From Nitrospirales bacterium (lineage in GTDB: Bacteria > Nitrospirota > Nitrospiria > Nitrospirales > UBA8639), in NCBI GenBank assembly GCA_021604105.1, contig BQIW01000003.1, positions 1-64,000 of the forward strand: DNA of 64,000 nt, in the 5' to 3' direction. A program made the translations under genes and the position numbers. The notes beneath the pieces are model-generated. The model was not told where the DNA came from. It was given only the letters and a program-made list of their open reading frames with translations, and did no database searches. Each line of letters opens with the position of its first letter. The stretch's first letter is position 1. Shown piece after piece: positions 28,102 through 39,128 of the stretch.

Positions 28102-29337
28102 CTAGGGAGCCTGATCCATCGTTCGCCGGTCGACAAAGCGGTAGCTCTGTCGGTTGAACACCGGATATACTGAAAAAATCGGTGTTCCAAAGGGTACAAC
28201 TGCACTGTCAACGCCACGGCTTAATTGAAGATGGAGATTTACGAAATTAAAGCTCAAGCCTTCTTGCCAGGGTTGAGATAAATTGTGCACATATGACTCA
28301 ACTTTATCGGAAGCGTATGTTCTGGTCATGAGTCCCGCTCCCCCTTGCAATCCATAATCAGGTAGGTCGGGCGCCCCTTGAATGAGGAGTGAGACCATAG
28401 AGGCATCAAACCACACCTTGATGTTACAACTGACCTGAATAAATGGCCCTAAACTACCGGTGTGTTCTAACACGGCCATGGGATAGACCAGTTCTGGTGG
28501 GATAGAGGGATCGCTTTGCGAGGCTTGGGTGATAAATTCTGGGTCCTTGATAGCCGATACAGAGAAAAAGATAAGATTCGGATCGTTAAGATCCACATCC
28601 AACACTTGACCATCATGGTAACTGCATAATTTCCCCATCTCATAGCGTAATGGAAATGAATATCCTATTTTTCCATAAAAAATTCGGATCCCGGCTTCCA
28701 ACGGATCTTCTGGACTTCGACTGATTTTTAAGTCAAAAGGCAAGACAATATGAAACGCATTAGTCCTGGCATTAATAAATGGAGCGCAGGCACCGGGAAA
28801 TTCTTTATGGATTGCAAGATTATCCGGTTCGAACTTTTTCACTGCTCCGCCAAAATGCTGGGCAGTTTTTGCCTCTTTGGTTAATCGGTATTTTTCCTGA
28901 TAATAGGCTGAGGCGTGCTTTTGTGCCGTTACGAGAAAATATTCAGGAATATCGCTTTCGACAATTAAGCTTTGTCGATCTGGAGATTGTGCGCGGGCAA
29001 CCTTCATCGCTTCATTGTAACAATGAAGATCACTCTGGGTTTTTCTGATTAAATGCTTGAGGTCCCGCTCTAATTCGGGATCGTTATAATGTGTTTGCGG
29101 CAGAAGATGGTAGGCTTTTTGCAATAATTCTAATTTCATGGTGTAACGTTTGGGCTCGGCAGAAAAGACTGTCGCTATGGCCATCAACAAATTAAACTGT
29201 TCCTCAGGAAGGAGGGATAATTGGTTCAGATCGTTCTCCTTGACAAATGCTAAACCTAACGGACCAAAAGCTTCCTCTTGGCGTAGATGGAGGGTGAGGA
29301 GATAGTTGAGATAGGCGCGGGCGTCTTCTTGAGTCAT
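28102..29337 (-). CDS. Conserved-looking hypothetical protein
   Basis: 411 residues; AAGGA precedes the ATG. No signal peptide or membrane segment. The N-terminal ~150 residues look helical (LNYLLTLHLRQEEAFGPLGLAFV, YHLLPQTHYNDPELERDL); the rest is mostly beta and loop and contains the motif CNIKVWFDASMVSLLIQG. No known domain or catalytic site recognised. It is 29 bases upstream of rlpA on the same strand, so they may be co-transcribed. Confidence 0.65.
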   Translation of the reverse strand: MTQEDARAYLNYLLTLHLRQEEAFGPLGLAFVKENDLNQLSLLPEEQFNLLMAIATVFSAEPKRYTMKLELLQKAYHLLPQTHYNDPELERDLKHLIRKTQSDLHCYNEAMKVARAQSPDRQSLIVESDIPEYFLVTAQKHASAYYQEKYRLTKEAKTAQHFGGAVKKFEPDNLAIHKEFPGACAPFINARTNAFHIVLPFDLKISRSPEDPLEAGIRIFYGKIGYSFPLRYEMGKLCSYHDGQVLDVDLNDPNLIFFSVSAIKDPEFITQASQSDPSIPPELVYPMAVLEHTGSLGPFIQVSCNIKVWFDASMVSLLIQGAPDLPDYGLQGGAGLMTRTYASDKVESYVHNLSQPWQEGLSFNFVNLHLQLSRGVDSAVVPFGTPIFSVYPVFNRQSYRFVDRRTMDQAP

Positions 29338-29507
29338 ATGAATCCTTTTTTACGGGAGGGCATTTTAAGATAAGTTCGTCATTGGAGCAAGGTATCGTAG
29401 ACGTTCCATCAAATTTTTGTAAAACTTCCGTTGTATTGATGACCATGAGGATCATCAAATGTGAGCTTGCGAGACTATAGGGTTTTGGGAAGAAAGGATT
29501 AATTAAT

Positions 29508-29930
29508 ATGCAACAAACTTTTTTGCAAAAAACGAGAGGTGCCGCATTTAGCCTGGGAAGAGGATGCACTCTTGCCTGTCTATTCCTGGGAATCGGTATG
29601 CCAATTGTTTCGGCAGAGGATACCGCTGACAAGAAAACAGGACCAGGGGCAGCAAGGGTAGACGATTTATCCACAGAGAGTCTGAATAAACAAATTACCG
29701 ATCTAGAAATACAAATACAGAAACTCCGGGATCAAAGCATCGAGCTACAAGAAAAAACCCGAGCCAAACTTCAAGCTCAACTCGATATTTTCAAAAAGCA
29801 ACAAGATACGCTCATTCCTCGTATTGAGCAACTTCGTGATAATAGTGAAACTGCTTGGCAGGACATCAAAGAAAACATTCAAAAGGCGATTGAGGATCTC
29901 AAGCTTTCCGTTGATTCTATAAAAAAATAG
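29508..29930 (+). CDS. Secreted coiled-coil protein
   Basis: 140 residues. A signal peptide with a long basic n-region and hydrophobic core (TLACLFLGIGMPIVSA, cleaved before ED) is followed by an uninterrupted coiled-coil-like helix (residues ~55-140, KQITDLEIQIQKLRDQSIELQEK) rich in Gln, Lys, Glu. It probably lies in the periplasm. No domain known. A hairpin terminator follows directly. Confidence 0.65.
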   Translation: MQQTFLQKTRGAAFSLGRGCTLACLFLGIGMPIVSAEDTADKKTGPGAARVDDLSTESLNKQITDLEIQIQKLRDQSIELQEKTRAKLQAQLDIFKKQQDTLIPRIEQLRDNSETAWQDIKENIQKAIEDLKLSVDSIKK

Positions 29931-29998
29931 AGAGCCCAGGTCTTTCGGTTAGTCTTCACGTTTGTAGTGTCTAACTTGCCAGGGGCTCTTCGCTTTTA
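29930..29998 (+). terminator. Probable intrinsic terminator
   Basis: Outer stem AGAGCCC (29930-29936) pairs with GGGCTCT (29983-29989), 7 bp, with a partly self-pairing loop, then TCGCTTTT. It overlaps the stop codon of the secreted coiled-coil gene. Confidence 0.5.
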
Positions 29999-30099
29999 TA
30001 TCCTTCCAGTACATTCTTGTTCACCTTTTTCTTTAAAACTCCGCTGCTAAATCCCGTGCTTGTGCCGACAAAAAGGTCTTTTTACGCTGACTCTCTATA

Positions 30100-32523
30100 A
30101 TGATGTCTTCCATGGATCCCCACACAGAACAGGTTTTGGAATGGCCTGTTCTAATCGATTGTCTTGCCAATGAAGCCGCCTCCACGATGGGAGCGGCCTG
30201 CTGTCGTGGGCTCATCTTCACGTCTGATCTTCAGACTGCACGTATTTTACAACAGGAAACCAAAGAAATGGTTGATATTCTCGAAGGCACACATCCTTTG
30301 CCTTTCTTGGCGTTTCCCGACATCCGAAATGTCCTAGCACGGGCTGAAAAAGAAGGAGTTCTGGACGGGCCGGAATTACGAGATATTGCTTTGGTTGTAG
30401 GCCTGAGTCATACGATCAAACACTACTTGGAGATTCATGGCCCTTCGTTTCCAATGATCAGCGCTCGTTTTTTGAACCTTCAAGATCTGATGGGGATCAA
30501 GCAAATTATTGATTCGTGCATTGATCGTAACGGTCATCTGCGAGAATCCGCGAGTCCTGAGCTCTATCATTTGACACGGAAAAGTCAGGAACTTCGTCAA
30601 ACGATGCGACGACAGTTGGAAGGGATGCTGGCTTCTCAAGAATATGAGGACCTTCTTCAAGGACAGTACTATGCAGAACGTGAAAATCGATGCGTGATTC
30701 CAATAAAAGCCGAACGACAACAGGCGATTGACGGGATTGTCCATGACATTTCCGGTAGTGGAGCTACGGTGTTTATTGAACCCCGTCATCTAATCGAATT
30801 AAATAATTCCATCAAATTTGCGGATTTGCAACTGGCTCAGGAAGAACGGCATATACTGCAAGATTTGTCCAGCCGTGTCGCAGAACAGGTTTGGGCTATC
30901 CGTGAAAATTTGTCCATTTTGGCTAATCTCGATTGCCTCATGGCCAAAGCACGCTTAAGTATTAAAACGAATGGCTCTCCCATTCACCTTAACCAAGAAC
31001 ATGGTATTCATCTGCAACAAGCCAGGCATCCACTTCTGGCATTGTCTAAGGGACAGGTCATACCTAACTCAATTCGACTTGATGGTGAGACCTCAGTTCT
31101 TATCATTTCTGGACCAAATGCTGGTGGGAAAACGGTATCACTGAAACTGGTTGGACTATTCGCGATGATGGTAAAAGTAGGACTTCTCCCGACTTGTGGA
31201 CCTGATTCTCAAATGGCACTGTTTGGGCAGGTATATGCGGATATCGGAGATTCTCAAGATCTCAGTAACGATGTATCAAGCTTTTCGGGCCATATTCTCA
31301 ATATGATCGCCTTATTGAAAAATATCGGATTGTCAGGAAAACCAGGGAACAGAGATGCTCTTGTACTCCTGGACGAAATAGGTAGCTCGACAGATCCTGT
31401 TGAGGGCGCCGCTTTAGCTGAAGCCCTCTTGATCCGTCTTTGCCAATTAGGATGTACGATTATCGCGACCACCCATTATCCCACTTTGAAAACCCTTGCT
31501 TTTCGAAATCCTCATGTTCGGAATGCCAGTCATGAATTCGATATGGGTACTCTCGCTCCAACATACCGGCTCATAGATGGAATTCCTGGGGGGTCTTCAG
31601 CCTTGGAGATTGCGGAACGGTTGGGGTTGGATTCTACAATCATCCAATCTGCCCAACTTATGATCCAAAGACAAGACTACGATCTTGATGCCATCTTCAG
31701 AATTTTGCAGAGCACACATACACGATTGAAACGTGAATGTGAACAGGCCGCATACCTTCGTCAAGAAGCCCAACACTTGTTTGATGAAGCGGAAGTTACT
31801 CGGAACCAATTGCAGACGCAGAAACGAGAAGATCGGCAGCGATATCGGAAGCAGTGGCAACAAGAATTTTCTAAAGCACAACGGCAACTTAATCAAATCC
31901 TCAATGAATTAAAAACGAGCAAAACTCTTTCGAAGGCTCGATCTATCCAGCAAACCATTGGTTCGGTCAATCAAGAAATGATCTCCCACCTCCCCGATAA
32001 TTTCCTGGAATCATCTGAACCTCCCCACGAAGGTGATCTTGTGGAAATTGATCCATTGGGGACGATAGGGGTCTTACAGGAATGCCTTGAGGGGAAAAAG
32101 CAGGTATCCATTCGTGTGGGAACTCAAACAATTAAAACCGCACCTTCAGCCGTACGTCGAGCAACAGCTTCTTCCAGCAAAAAACCCTTGTCAGGGCCAC
32201 AACAATTCAGTTGGAAACGTTCTCTATCCACAATTTCCCCAAAAACGAGGCACCCAACATCCAATCAGACAACTGGGCAATATCAACATGAACTGGTAAT
32301 TCGTGGGTTCCGTCTGGACGATGCGATAGAGATGACACTTGCGGCCCTAGACCATGCCATGGTGGCCCAGGCCAAATATCTTAAAGTCATCCATGGCCTA
32401 GGTTCTGGCGCACTCAAAACAGGAATTCGAACTTTTTGTCAATCTTCTCCCTATGTTCAAAGCTTTCGGCGTGGTGATCCAGCCGAGGGTGGAGACGGCG
32501 TAACTGTGATCGAATTACGGTAA
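30100..32523 (+). CDS. mutS2: Endonuclease MutS2
   Basis: 807 residues. MutS2 lacks the mismatch-recognition domain of MutS and carries the core, clamp and ATPase plus a Smr nuclease domain. The ATPase has Walker A SGPNAGGKTVS (about residue 345), Walker B LVLLDEIGSSTDP and the ATTHY motif. The C-terminal Smr domain (about 735-807) shows LVIRGFRLDDA and the HGLGSGALK motif. It acts in recombination suppression and ribosome rescue in other species. Its end overlaps queG on the opposite strand by 9 bases. Confidence 0.93.
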   Translation: MMSSMDPHTEQVLEWPVLIDCLANEAASTMGAACCRGLIFTSDLQTARILQQETKEMVDILEGTHPLPFLAFPDIRNVLARAEKEGVLDGPELRDIALVVGLSHTIKHYLEIHGPSFPMISARFLNLQDLMGIKQIIDSCIDRNGHLRESASPELYHLTRKSQELRQTMRRQLEGMLASQEYEDLLQGQYYAERENRCVIPIKAERQQAIDGIVHDISGSGATVFIEPRHLIELNNSIKFADLQLAQEERHILQDLSSRVAEQVWAIRENLSILANLDCLMAKARLSIKTNGSPIHLNQEHGIHLQQARHPLLALSKGQVIPNSIRLDGETSVLIISGPNAGGKTVSLKLVGLFAMMVKVGLLPTCGPDSQMALFGQVYADIGDSQDLSNDVSSFSGHILNMIALLKNIGLSGKPGNRDALVLLDEIGSSTDPVEGAALAEALLIRLCQLGCTIIATTHYPTLKTLAFRNPHVRNASHEFDMGTLAPTYRLIDGIPGGSSALEIAERLGLDSTIIQSAQLMIQRQDYDLDAIFRILQSTHTRLKRECEQAAYLRQEAQHLFDEAEVTRNQLQTQKREDRQRYRKQWQQEFSKAQRQLNQILNELKTSKTLSKARSIQQTIGSVNQEMISHLPDNFLESSEPPHEGDLVEIDPLGTIGVLQECLEGKKQVSIRVGTQTIKTAPSAVRRATASSSKKPLSGPQQFSWKRSLSTISPKTRHPTSNQTTGQYQHELVIRGFRLDDAIEMTLAALDHAMVAQAKYLKVIHGLGSGALKTGIRTFCQSSPYVQSFRRGDPAEGGDGVTVIELR

Positions 32524-33543
32524 AGGAATCCTTGGAGGCTGATTATCGAGACCAATCTGTATATTCCGGATAAAGCCCTCATGCTTAGGTCGGCGCAAGG
32601 GGCTCCCTATCGTGAGTAATTGAAATTCATCTTTTGTCAGATTCGCCAATTCAGGTAATTGGGGATGTAATGTCCATGGAGTTGGTTGAAATCCTGGCTC
32701 CGTAGTTGCTTTTGCATTCACGTTAAAAGGACAAATATCCAAACAATCGTCACAGCCAAAAATCCTATTACCTACTTTTTTCCTTAGCTCGGCTGGGATG
32801 TCATCTACACTGCCACGGTGTTCAATCGTCAAATATGAGATGCATCGTTCCGCATCAAGGAGATAGGGTTCAACGATGGCTTCAGTGGGACAAGCCTGAA
32901 TACAGAGCGAGCATGTTCCACATAAATCCATGGCGGGTTCGTCACAATCCAACGGTAGGGTCGTTAGAATTTCTCCGAGCAACAGCCAAGACCCAAATTC
33001 GGTGGAAACAATGTTGGTGTGTTTGCCAATCCAGCCAATGCCGGCCTCTTGGGCCCAGGGTTTTTCCATGATAGGCCCGGTATCCACATAACTTCGCGTC
33101 TGAATTTCCGGTACATGTGAGTGAAGGAAATTTTCTAACTGCCTCAGTCGGTCCTTCATGAACCCGTGATAGTCCTTTCCCCAGGCATATCGGGCAATTC
33201 GTCCAGCAGCTTTTGACTCATCCGGAGTATGATCGGTGAAATAGTTCATCCCCACAACTACCAGAGATTGACAGCCTGGAAGAACTTCTTCTGGGTTCGA
33301 GCGGCGTATCGGATTCTTGGCTAACCATTCCATAGTTCCATGAAAGCGCAAGTCCAGCCATTTTTTTAGGCGCCCCAATAACTGCCAAGTAATCGATTCC
33401 TCTGCATGGGAAAGCGTATTGTGAGCCGGAGGGAAGGGTAGGGTGGGATGAGGAGTTGGCAGACGAGCAATCCCTACGGCATCAAAACCTAATCGGCGGG
33501 CTTCTTCTTTGATTGAATTGGCCAGGATCGACTGAGTAGACAT
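32515..33543 (-). CDS. queG: Epoxyqueuosine reductase
   Basis: 342 residues. It reduces epoxyqueuosine to queuosine in tRNA, using cobalamin and two [4Fe-4S] clusters. The clusters are bound by CGTCSLCIQACPTEAI and CDDCLDICPFN; the mid part LGEILTTLPLDCD and YVDTGPIMEKPWAQEAGIGWIGK are family signatures. It stands alone here, without other queuosine genes. Convergent with mutS2. Confidence 0.93.
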   Translation of the reverse strand: MSTQSILANSIKEEARRLGFDAVGIARLPTPHPTLPFPPAHNTLSHAEESITWQLLGRLKKWLDLRFHGTMEWLAKNPIRRSNPEEVLPGCQSLVVVGMNYFTDHTPDESKAAGRIARYAWGKDYHGFMKDRLRQLENFLHSHVPEIQTRSYVDTGPIMEKPWAQEAGIGWIGKHTNIVSTEFGSWLLLGEILTTLPLDCDEPAMDLCGTCSLCIQACPTEAIVEPYLLDAERCISYLTIEHRGSVDDIPAELRKKVGNRIFGCDDCLDICPFNVNAKATTEPGFQPTPWTLHPQLPELANLTKDEFQLLTIGSPLRRPKHEGFIRNIQIGLDNQPPRIPLP

Positions 33544-33579
33544 GGGCGCTACTCCTTTTACTCAGGATCAGAACGAGAT

Positions 33580-34011
33580 TTACTTTTGCGCAGGAATTCC
33601 CGGATTTGCAGGAGGAACATTGTCCACACAATTAAACATCACGATAAATCTTCCTGTACATTGTTCGGTAGTGCAAGCTTGGCATGATCCGACAATTGAA
33701 GTTTTCCAGTCGGTTTGTTTCTCGTCAAATTGACAGAAAGTTCCCCCTCCTTTGGAAATATCAGCCCATGGTTCTGGATATCCAGGAAACTGGGCCACAG
33801 CACAGCCATTGGGAATGGGAACCTGGCATTCAGCCTTTGCATCGCCTTTTACCATGCCAATCGTACAATTTGCTTCTGTTCGTGATTGGGAATCGGCTGC
33901 TTCCCCTTTATTGATAATTCCCAATAAACCGTTTTCGGTTATGAGAAAAACCACAATTGCCCCTATCAATAGCCGACTGGTTTTTATTTGACTAATCCTT
34001 ACTTTTCTCAT
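33580..34011 (-). CDS. Small exported protein with eight Cys
   Basis: About 143 residues from ATG 34011 (ATGs at 34038 and 34098 are in frame). An N-terminal basic and hydrophobic segment (RLLIGAIVVFLIT) acts as a signal peptide or anchor. The mature part holds eight Cys (NCTIG, ECQV, GCAV, FCQF, SCQACTTEQC, NCVD), which could form four disulfides. A short Pro-rich C-terminus follows. No family is recognised. Periplasmic or surface location is likely. A strong terminator lies between it and groEL on the same strand, so it has its own promoter. Confidence 0.55.
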   Translation of the reverse strand: MRKVRISQIKTSRLLIGAIVVFLITENGLLGIINKGEAADSQSRTEANCTIGMVKGDAKAECQVPIPNGCAVAQFPGYPEPWADISKGGGTFCQFDEKQTDWKTSIVGSCQACTTEQCTGRFIVMFNCVDNVPPANPGIPAQK

Positions 34012-34218
34012 TTTGATGGGGATAGAGTACAAATTCATAGTTAGCTCAAATTTGGACAATAGAAAACTCTCATAAAGATGAATTCCCTTATACCACATGG
34101 TCTAAATAATTTGTCAAAAACCTATCTACTTATTCAGGGTTACTATTAACCGGTTCGTAGGGTGCTTTGTTTCTATGAAGTCTGAAGTCTGATCGGGATA
34201 GGAATTAAAGATTTAGAA

Positions 34219-34262
34219 ATAGGAAACCCCCCGGCGGATTGAATCCACCGGGGGGTTTTCGC
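34219..34262 (-). terminator. Intrinsic terminator of groESL
   Basis: A GC-rich hairpin: 10-bp stem AACCCCCCGG/CCGGGGGGTT extended by a G-T pair and three more bp around a 5-base loop. It lies about 20 bases after the groEL stop, with T-rich flanks on both sides, so it may work in both directions. Confidence 0.85.
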
Positions 34263-34281
34263 TTTATTCGTGAGCCGGATT

Positions 34282-35943
<1,662 letters not shown>

Positions 35944-36008
35944 TTAAAAACATATTTTAGTAATGTGGAATGCCACTTGAAAAAGGGAGTCTGAATTTGA
36001 TGGTGGTG

Positions 36009-36326
36009 TTAATTATCGAAGATGCCCAAAATATCTTCTTCTTTTAAAATTAAACAGTCATCGTTTTCAACCTTAATTTTGGTCCCAGAATACTTGTCAA
36101 ACAAAACTTGATCGCCCACTTTCACATTTTCAACATCAGGCCCGGCAGCTTCAATGGTACCTCTTTGTGGTTTTTCACGGGCTGAATCCGGTACGTAGAT
36201 TCCGCCTGCTGTCCGCTCTAATTCTTCGGTATACGTTACAAACACTCGATCTCCTAAAGGCCGGAATCCCTTCGCGCTGCTTCCCTCTTTGGTTTCCTTC
36301 TTTTCCTTCTCTTTTGTGGCTGCCAT
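36009..36326 (-). CDS. groES: Co-chaperonin GroES
   Basis: 105 residues, about ten more than usual because of a charged N-terminal extension (KEKEKKETKEGSSAKG). The core is normal: RPLGDRVFVTYTEELERTAGGIYVPD (mobile loop), then GDQVLFDKYSGTKI and ILGIFDN. AAGGAGG precedes the ATG. First gene of groES-groEL. Confidence 0.97.
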   Translation of the reverse strand: MAATKEKEKKETKEGSSAKGFRPLGDRVFVTYTEELERTAGGIYVPDSAREKPQRGTIEAAGPDVENVKVGDQVLFDKYSGTKIKVENDDCLILKEEDILGIFDN

Positions 36327-36371
36327 TTCTGCCTCCTTCTTTGATTGTTGCTAATTGAATAAGAAAATGGT

Positions 36372-36380
36372 GAGTGCTAA
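36372..36380 (-). promoter_or_regulatory. CIRCE-like half-site in the groESL leader
   Basis: GAGTGCTAA (plus strand), the right arm of the CIRCE operator bound by HrcA, lies 46 bases upstream of the groES start. The expected left arm TTAGCACTC at a 9-base spacing is absent. Likely a remnant, or chance. Confidence 0.3.
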
Positions 36381-36436
36381 CTTTTAGTGATGACGCACAC
36401 CTGTTTAAACTTTCACAAACTTGTAACTTGGATGGA

Positions 36437-36464
36437 AAGATAAGTCTGGTTGAATTGAAGTCAA
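36437..36464 (-). promoter_or_regulatory. Probable promoter of groESL
   Basis: On the minus strand TTGACT (36459-36464), a 16-base spacer and TATCTT (36437-36442), which is close to a sigma-70 promoter. It leaves a leader of about 100 bases before groES. An RpoH-type promoter (CTTGAA, CCCCAT) was not evident. Confidence 0.5.
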
Positions 36465-36580
36465 GAGGGATAGATAAGATTTTCAATTAGGTTGGGAGCC
36501 GGAGATTCATCCTTCTAAGAAAAGAAAGCCATCCTCAATGTTGAGGTAAAAGATTTTTGTACGTATATAATCTTACAGCA

Positions 36581-37660
36581 TTAGTGACTGAGATGTTCAA
36601 AATCTTGAATGTCTTTTTTCATAAGCTCTCGCAATTTCTTAATTATTTTAGCCTCCAGTTGACGAGTCCGCTCTTTGGTAATCATGTATTTTCTTCCTAA
36701 GTCTTCTAGGGTTACTGGAGATTCGGATAGGAGTCGATTGCGAAGAATGTCCTCCTCTCGCTCTGACAGTGTTTGTGCGAATTCTGCTAATTTTTTTCGG
36801 AAGAGGAGGCGCAGCTGTGTGTTAGCCAGCTGGTCATCAATGGGAATTTGAGTAGATGGAAGAAGTTCATGAAATGTGCCCTCCCCGTCCGGGGTCATTG
36901 GCTGATCGAGGGAAAGTTCCCAACTTCCTAAACGTTGATCCATTTCGACAACATCTCGTTCACGCACATTAAGGCGGTCTGCCAGTAACTTAGGGTCGGG
37001 GACATAGCCCTGTCGTTCCAACTTGGCTTTTTCCCGACGGAGATTGTAAAAAAGGCGTCGTTGTTCCTGGGTTGTGCCTATTTTGACAAGACGAAAATTA
37101 TTGAGGAGATATCGCAGCACAAAGGCTCGAACCCACCAGGCTGCATAGGCATAAAAGCGAACATTTTTTGTCGGATCGAATTTCTTCATGGCCTGCAAAA
37201 GCCCGACATTCCCTTCTTGGATAAGATCCATTTGATCAATGCCGGCAAGCCCATATTCCGAGGCGATGGAGACACACACACGCAAGTTAGCTAATATCAA
37301 TTTCACCGCAGACTCTCGTGTCCCTAAAGTCTGGTATTCATGAAAGAGTTGAAGTTCTTCTTCTTTCGATAGGAATGGATATCGGCGGACTTCGGCTAAG
37401 TATCGGCTGAGCGTTGTGGTCGGAATAAGTGCGTTTGAGACCGAATCCCACCTCGCCTGGTCTTCGGAGCCATCTTCATTTTCCGATTGATTTCCCCGCT
37501 CCTTGACTTCATCAAGGATGATTCCTTCATGGAGCTTTTCATTTGGGGGGTTAGAAAAAGATTTTTTTGCCACGACGTCAATCACATCGGAATTCCGCTT
37601 TTTTGATGATTTCTGTGTCATGCTTTGTCTTACTATTCTAGAAGGCAGAATTTGCCGCAT
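36581..37660 (-). CDS. rpoH: RpoH-like (sigma-32) RNA polymerase sigma factor
   Basis: 359 residues from ATG 37660 (a second start, ATG 37621, is in frame). Region 2 shows DLIQEGNVGLLQAMKKFDPTKNVRFYAYAAWWVRAFV; region 2.4-3.0 carries the RpoH box QRRLFYNLRREKAK. Region 4 (ILRNRLLSESPVTLEDLGRKYMITKERTRQLEAKIIKKL) is intact. A ~90-residue N-terminal extension, rich in charged residues, is longer than in E. coli RpoH (284 residues in all). Its position beside groESL supports heat-shock control (inference). Confidence 0.85.
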   Translation of the reverse strand: MRQILPSRIVRQSMTQKSSKKRNSDVIDVVAKKSFSNPPNEKLHEGIILDEVKERGNQSENEDGSEDQARWDSVSNALIPTTTLSRYLAEVRRYPFLSKEEELQLFHEYQTLGTRESAVKLILANLRVCVSIASEYGLAGIDQMDLIQEGNVGLLQAMKKFDPTKNVRFYAYAAWWVRAFVLRYLLNNFRLVKIGTTQEQRRLFYNLRREKAKLERQGYVPDPKLLADRLNVRERDVVEMDQRLGSWELSLDQPMTPDGEGTFHELLPSTQIPIDDQLANTQLRLLFRKKLAEFAQTLSEREEDILRNRLLSESPVTLEDLGRKYMITKERTRQLEAKIIKKLRELMKKDIQDFEHLSH

Positions 37661-37770
37661 TCTTCTTCTATATTGTAATGAATTTTTCCCGGATCACCAA
37701 ACGCATTAACGATTTTTTCCAAATTCCAAGGTAAAAAAGAGTATTCCGGAATTTTAACTTTAGAGAAATA

Positions 37771-37800
37771 TTGTCTATTTCAGGTTAATCTTTTTATAGT
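37771..37800 (+). promoter_or_regulatory. Possible promoter of narK
   Basis: TTGTCT (37771-37776), an 18-base spacer and TATAGT (37795-37800), about 60 bases upstream of the narK start. Confidence 0.35.
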
Positions 37801-37863
37801 CTGGCCGTGTTCACAAGATTGAAAAATATCAAAAGAAAGGCCTCCCATGCCCTTTAAAGAGTT

Positions 37864-39087
37864 ATGTTGAAAGAGGTATTCCAGGCACTTCGTTCGGGGC
37901 ATTGGCCAACTCTCCTCGGTGCGTGGCTCCACTTTGAAATAAGTTTTATGGTGTGGCTTCTTATTGGAGCCATGGGTATTCCCATATCTGAAGAATTTTC
38001 CCTCTCGGCCTCTCAAAAGGGTTTATTAGTCGGGTTCCCATTGCTAGGCGGCGCATTGCTTCGAATGGTTGTGGGGCCGTTTGGAGACTGGTTGGGAGCC
38101 AAAGTTGTGGGATTGGCCATTCTGGGTTTGGAATGTATCGGGTTGTTGTTGGGATGGCTAGGTGGAACCAGCTTCGAGTCTATGCTGGGAATTGGGCTCT
38201 TTTTAGGATTTGCGGGCGCGAGTTTTGCGGTTGCTCTGCCTCTGGCCAGCCAGGCCTTTCCCTCAGCTCATCAGGGTTTAGCCATGGGGGTTGTGGCGAT
38301 CGGAAATAGCGGGGTGCTGTTGGCTGCATTTATGGCCCCCCGCCTTGCGGAAGTGGTTGGATGGCATCAGGTTTTCGGCATCATGTTGATACCGGTTATG
38401 GGGACCGTCATCCTGTTTTTCTGGTTGGTTCAATCTGCTCCAGTAAAGAAAGAAATAGATTCTTCAAAAAATGACAGTTTTGGGGCCCGGTTGCAACTAG
38501 GGCTCCAGGAACCGGTCATGTACTGGTTATGTTTTTTATATGGTGTGACGTTCGGTGGATTTGTAGGGCTTTCGAGTTATCTCCCGATTTTTTTTTACGA
38601 TCAATTTCACGTCGGTATGGTAAATGCTGGAACATTGACGGCACTTGGAGCTCTAGCGGGAAGTGTGGTCCGTCCTCTGGGAGGATTTCTTGCGGATCGA
38701 CACGGGGGACTAACCTTATTACAAAGGCTCTTTCTTATAATAACCGCCCTGTGCGTGTTCTCGGGGAATCTTGATAGTTTTGTTTTGACCTATACCATGA
38801 TTTTCCTAATTATGCTTTGCCTTGGATTTGGCAATGGCGCTATTTTCCAGGTTGTTTCCTATCGATTCAATTCCTTAATGGGCACGGCTTCCGGCTTTGT
38901 CGGTGCAGCGGGAGGTCTTGGAGGATTCCTCTTACCATTCGGGTTTGGGTGGTTAAATGAATTAACCGGAACCTTCTCGTCCGGATTTTTCGCCCTGGGC
39001 TTGGTTTCAGGATTAGCAGGCATTAGTGTTATGATATTCCAGCGTTCGATCGGATTAACCAAACATAAAACCATTTCAGGAGTTTAA
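37864..39087 (+). CDS. narK: NarK-type nitrate/nitrite transporter (MFS)
   Basis: 407 residues, 12 hydrophobic segments. The family's two substrate-binding Arg residues are visible: R67 in LLRMVVGPFGD (segment 2) and R270 in GSVVRPLGGFLAD (segment 8). The nitrate signature regions GFAGASFAVALP and GNGAIFQVVSYRF...GTASGFVGAAGGLGGF are present. It carries nitrate and/or nitrite. No nitrate or nitrite reductase is in the window, so the physiological direction cannot be told. It is separated by about 40 bases from ribBA on the same strand, which seems incidental. Confidence 0.9.
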   Translation: MLKEVFQALRSGHWPTLLGAWLHFEISFMVWLLIGAMGIPISEEFSLSASQKGLLVGFPLLGGALLRMVVGPFGDWLGAKVVGLAILGLECIGLLLGWLGGTSFESMLGIGLFLGFAGASFAVALPLASQAFPSAHQGLAMGVVAIGNSGVLLAAFMAPRLAEVVGWHQVFGIMLIPVMGTVILFFWLVQSAPVKKEIDSSKNDSFGARLQLGLQEPVMYWLCFLYGVTFGGFVGLSSYLPIFFYDQFHVGMVNAGTLTALGALAGSVVRPLGGFLADRHGGLTLLQRLFLIITALCVFSGNLDSFVLTYTMIFLIMLCLGFGNGAIFQVVSYRFNSLMGTASGFVGAAGGLGGFLLPFGFGWLNELTGTFSSGFFALGLVSGLAGISVMIFQRSIGLTKHKTISGV

Positions 39088-39128
39088 CCGGCGATGCCTG
39101 AAACGTTTGATCCTCAAGTGAGTCACCC

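Noticed and set aside
36372..36380. Full CIRCE element upstream of groESL
   Set aside because: Only one arm is present; the 9-base spaced left arm is missing.
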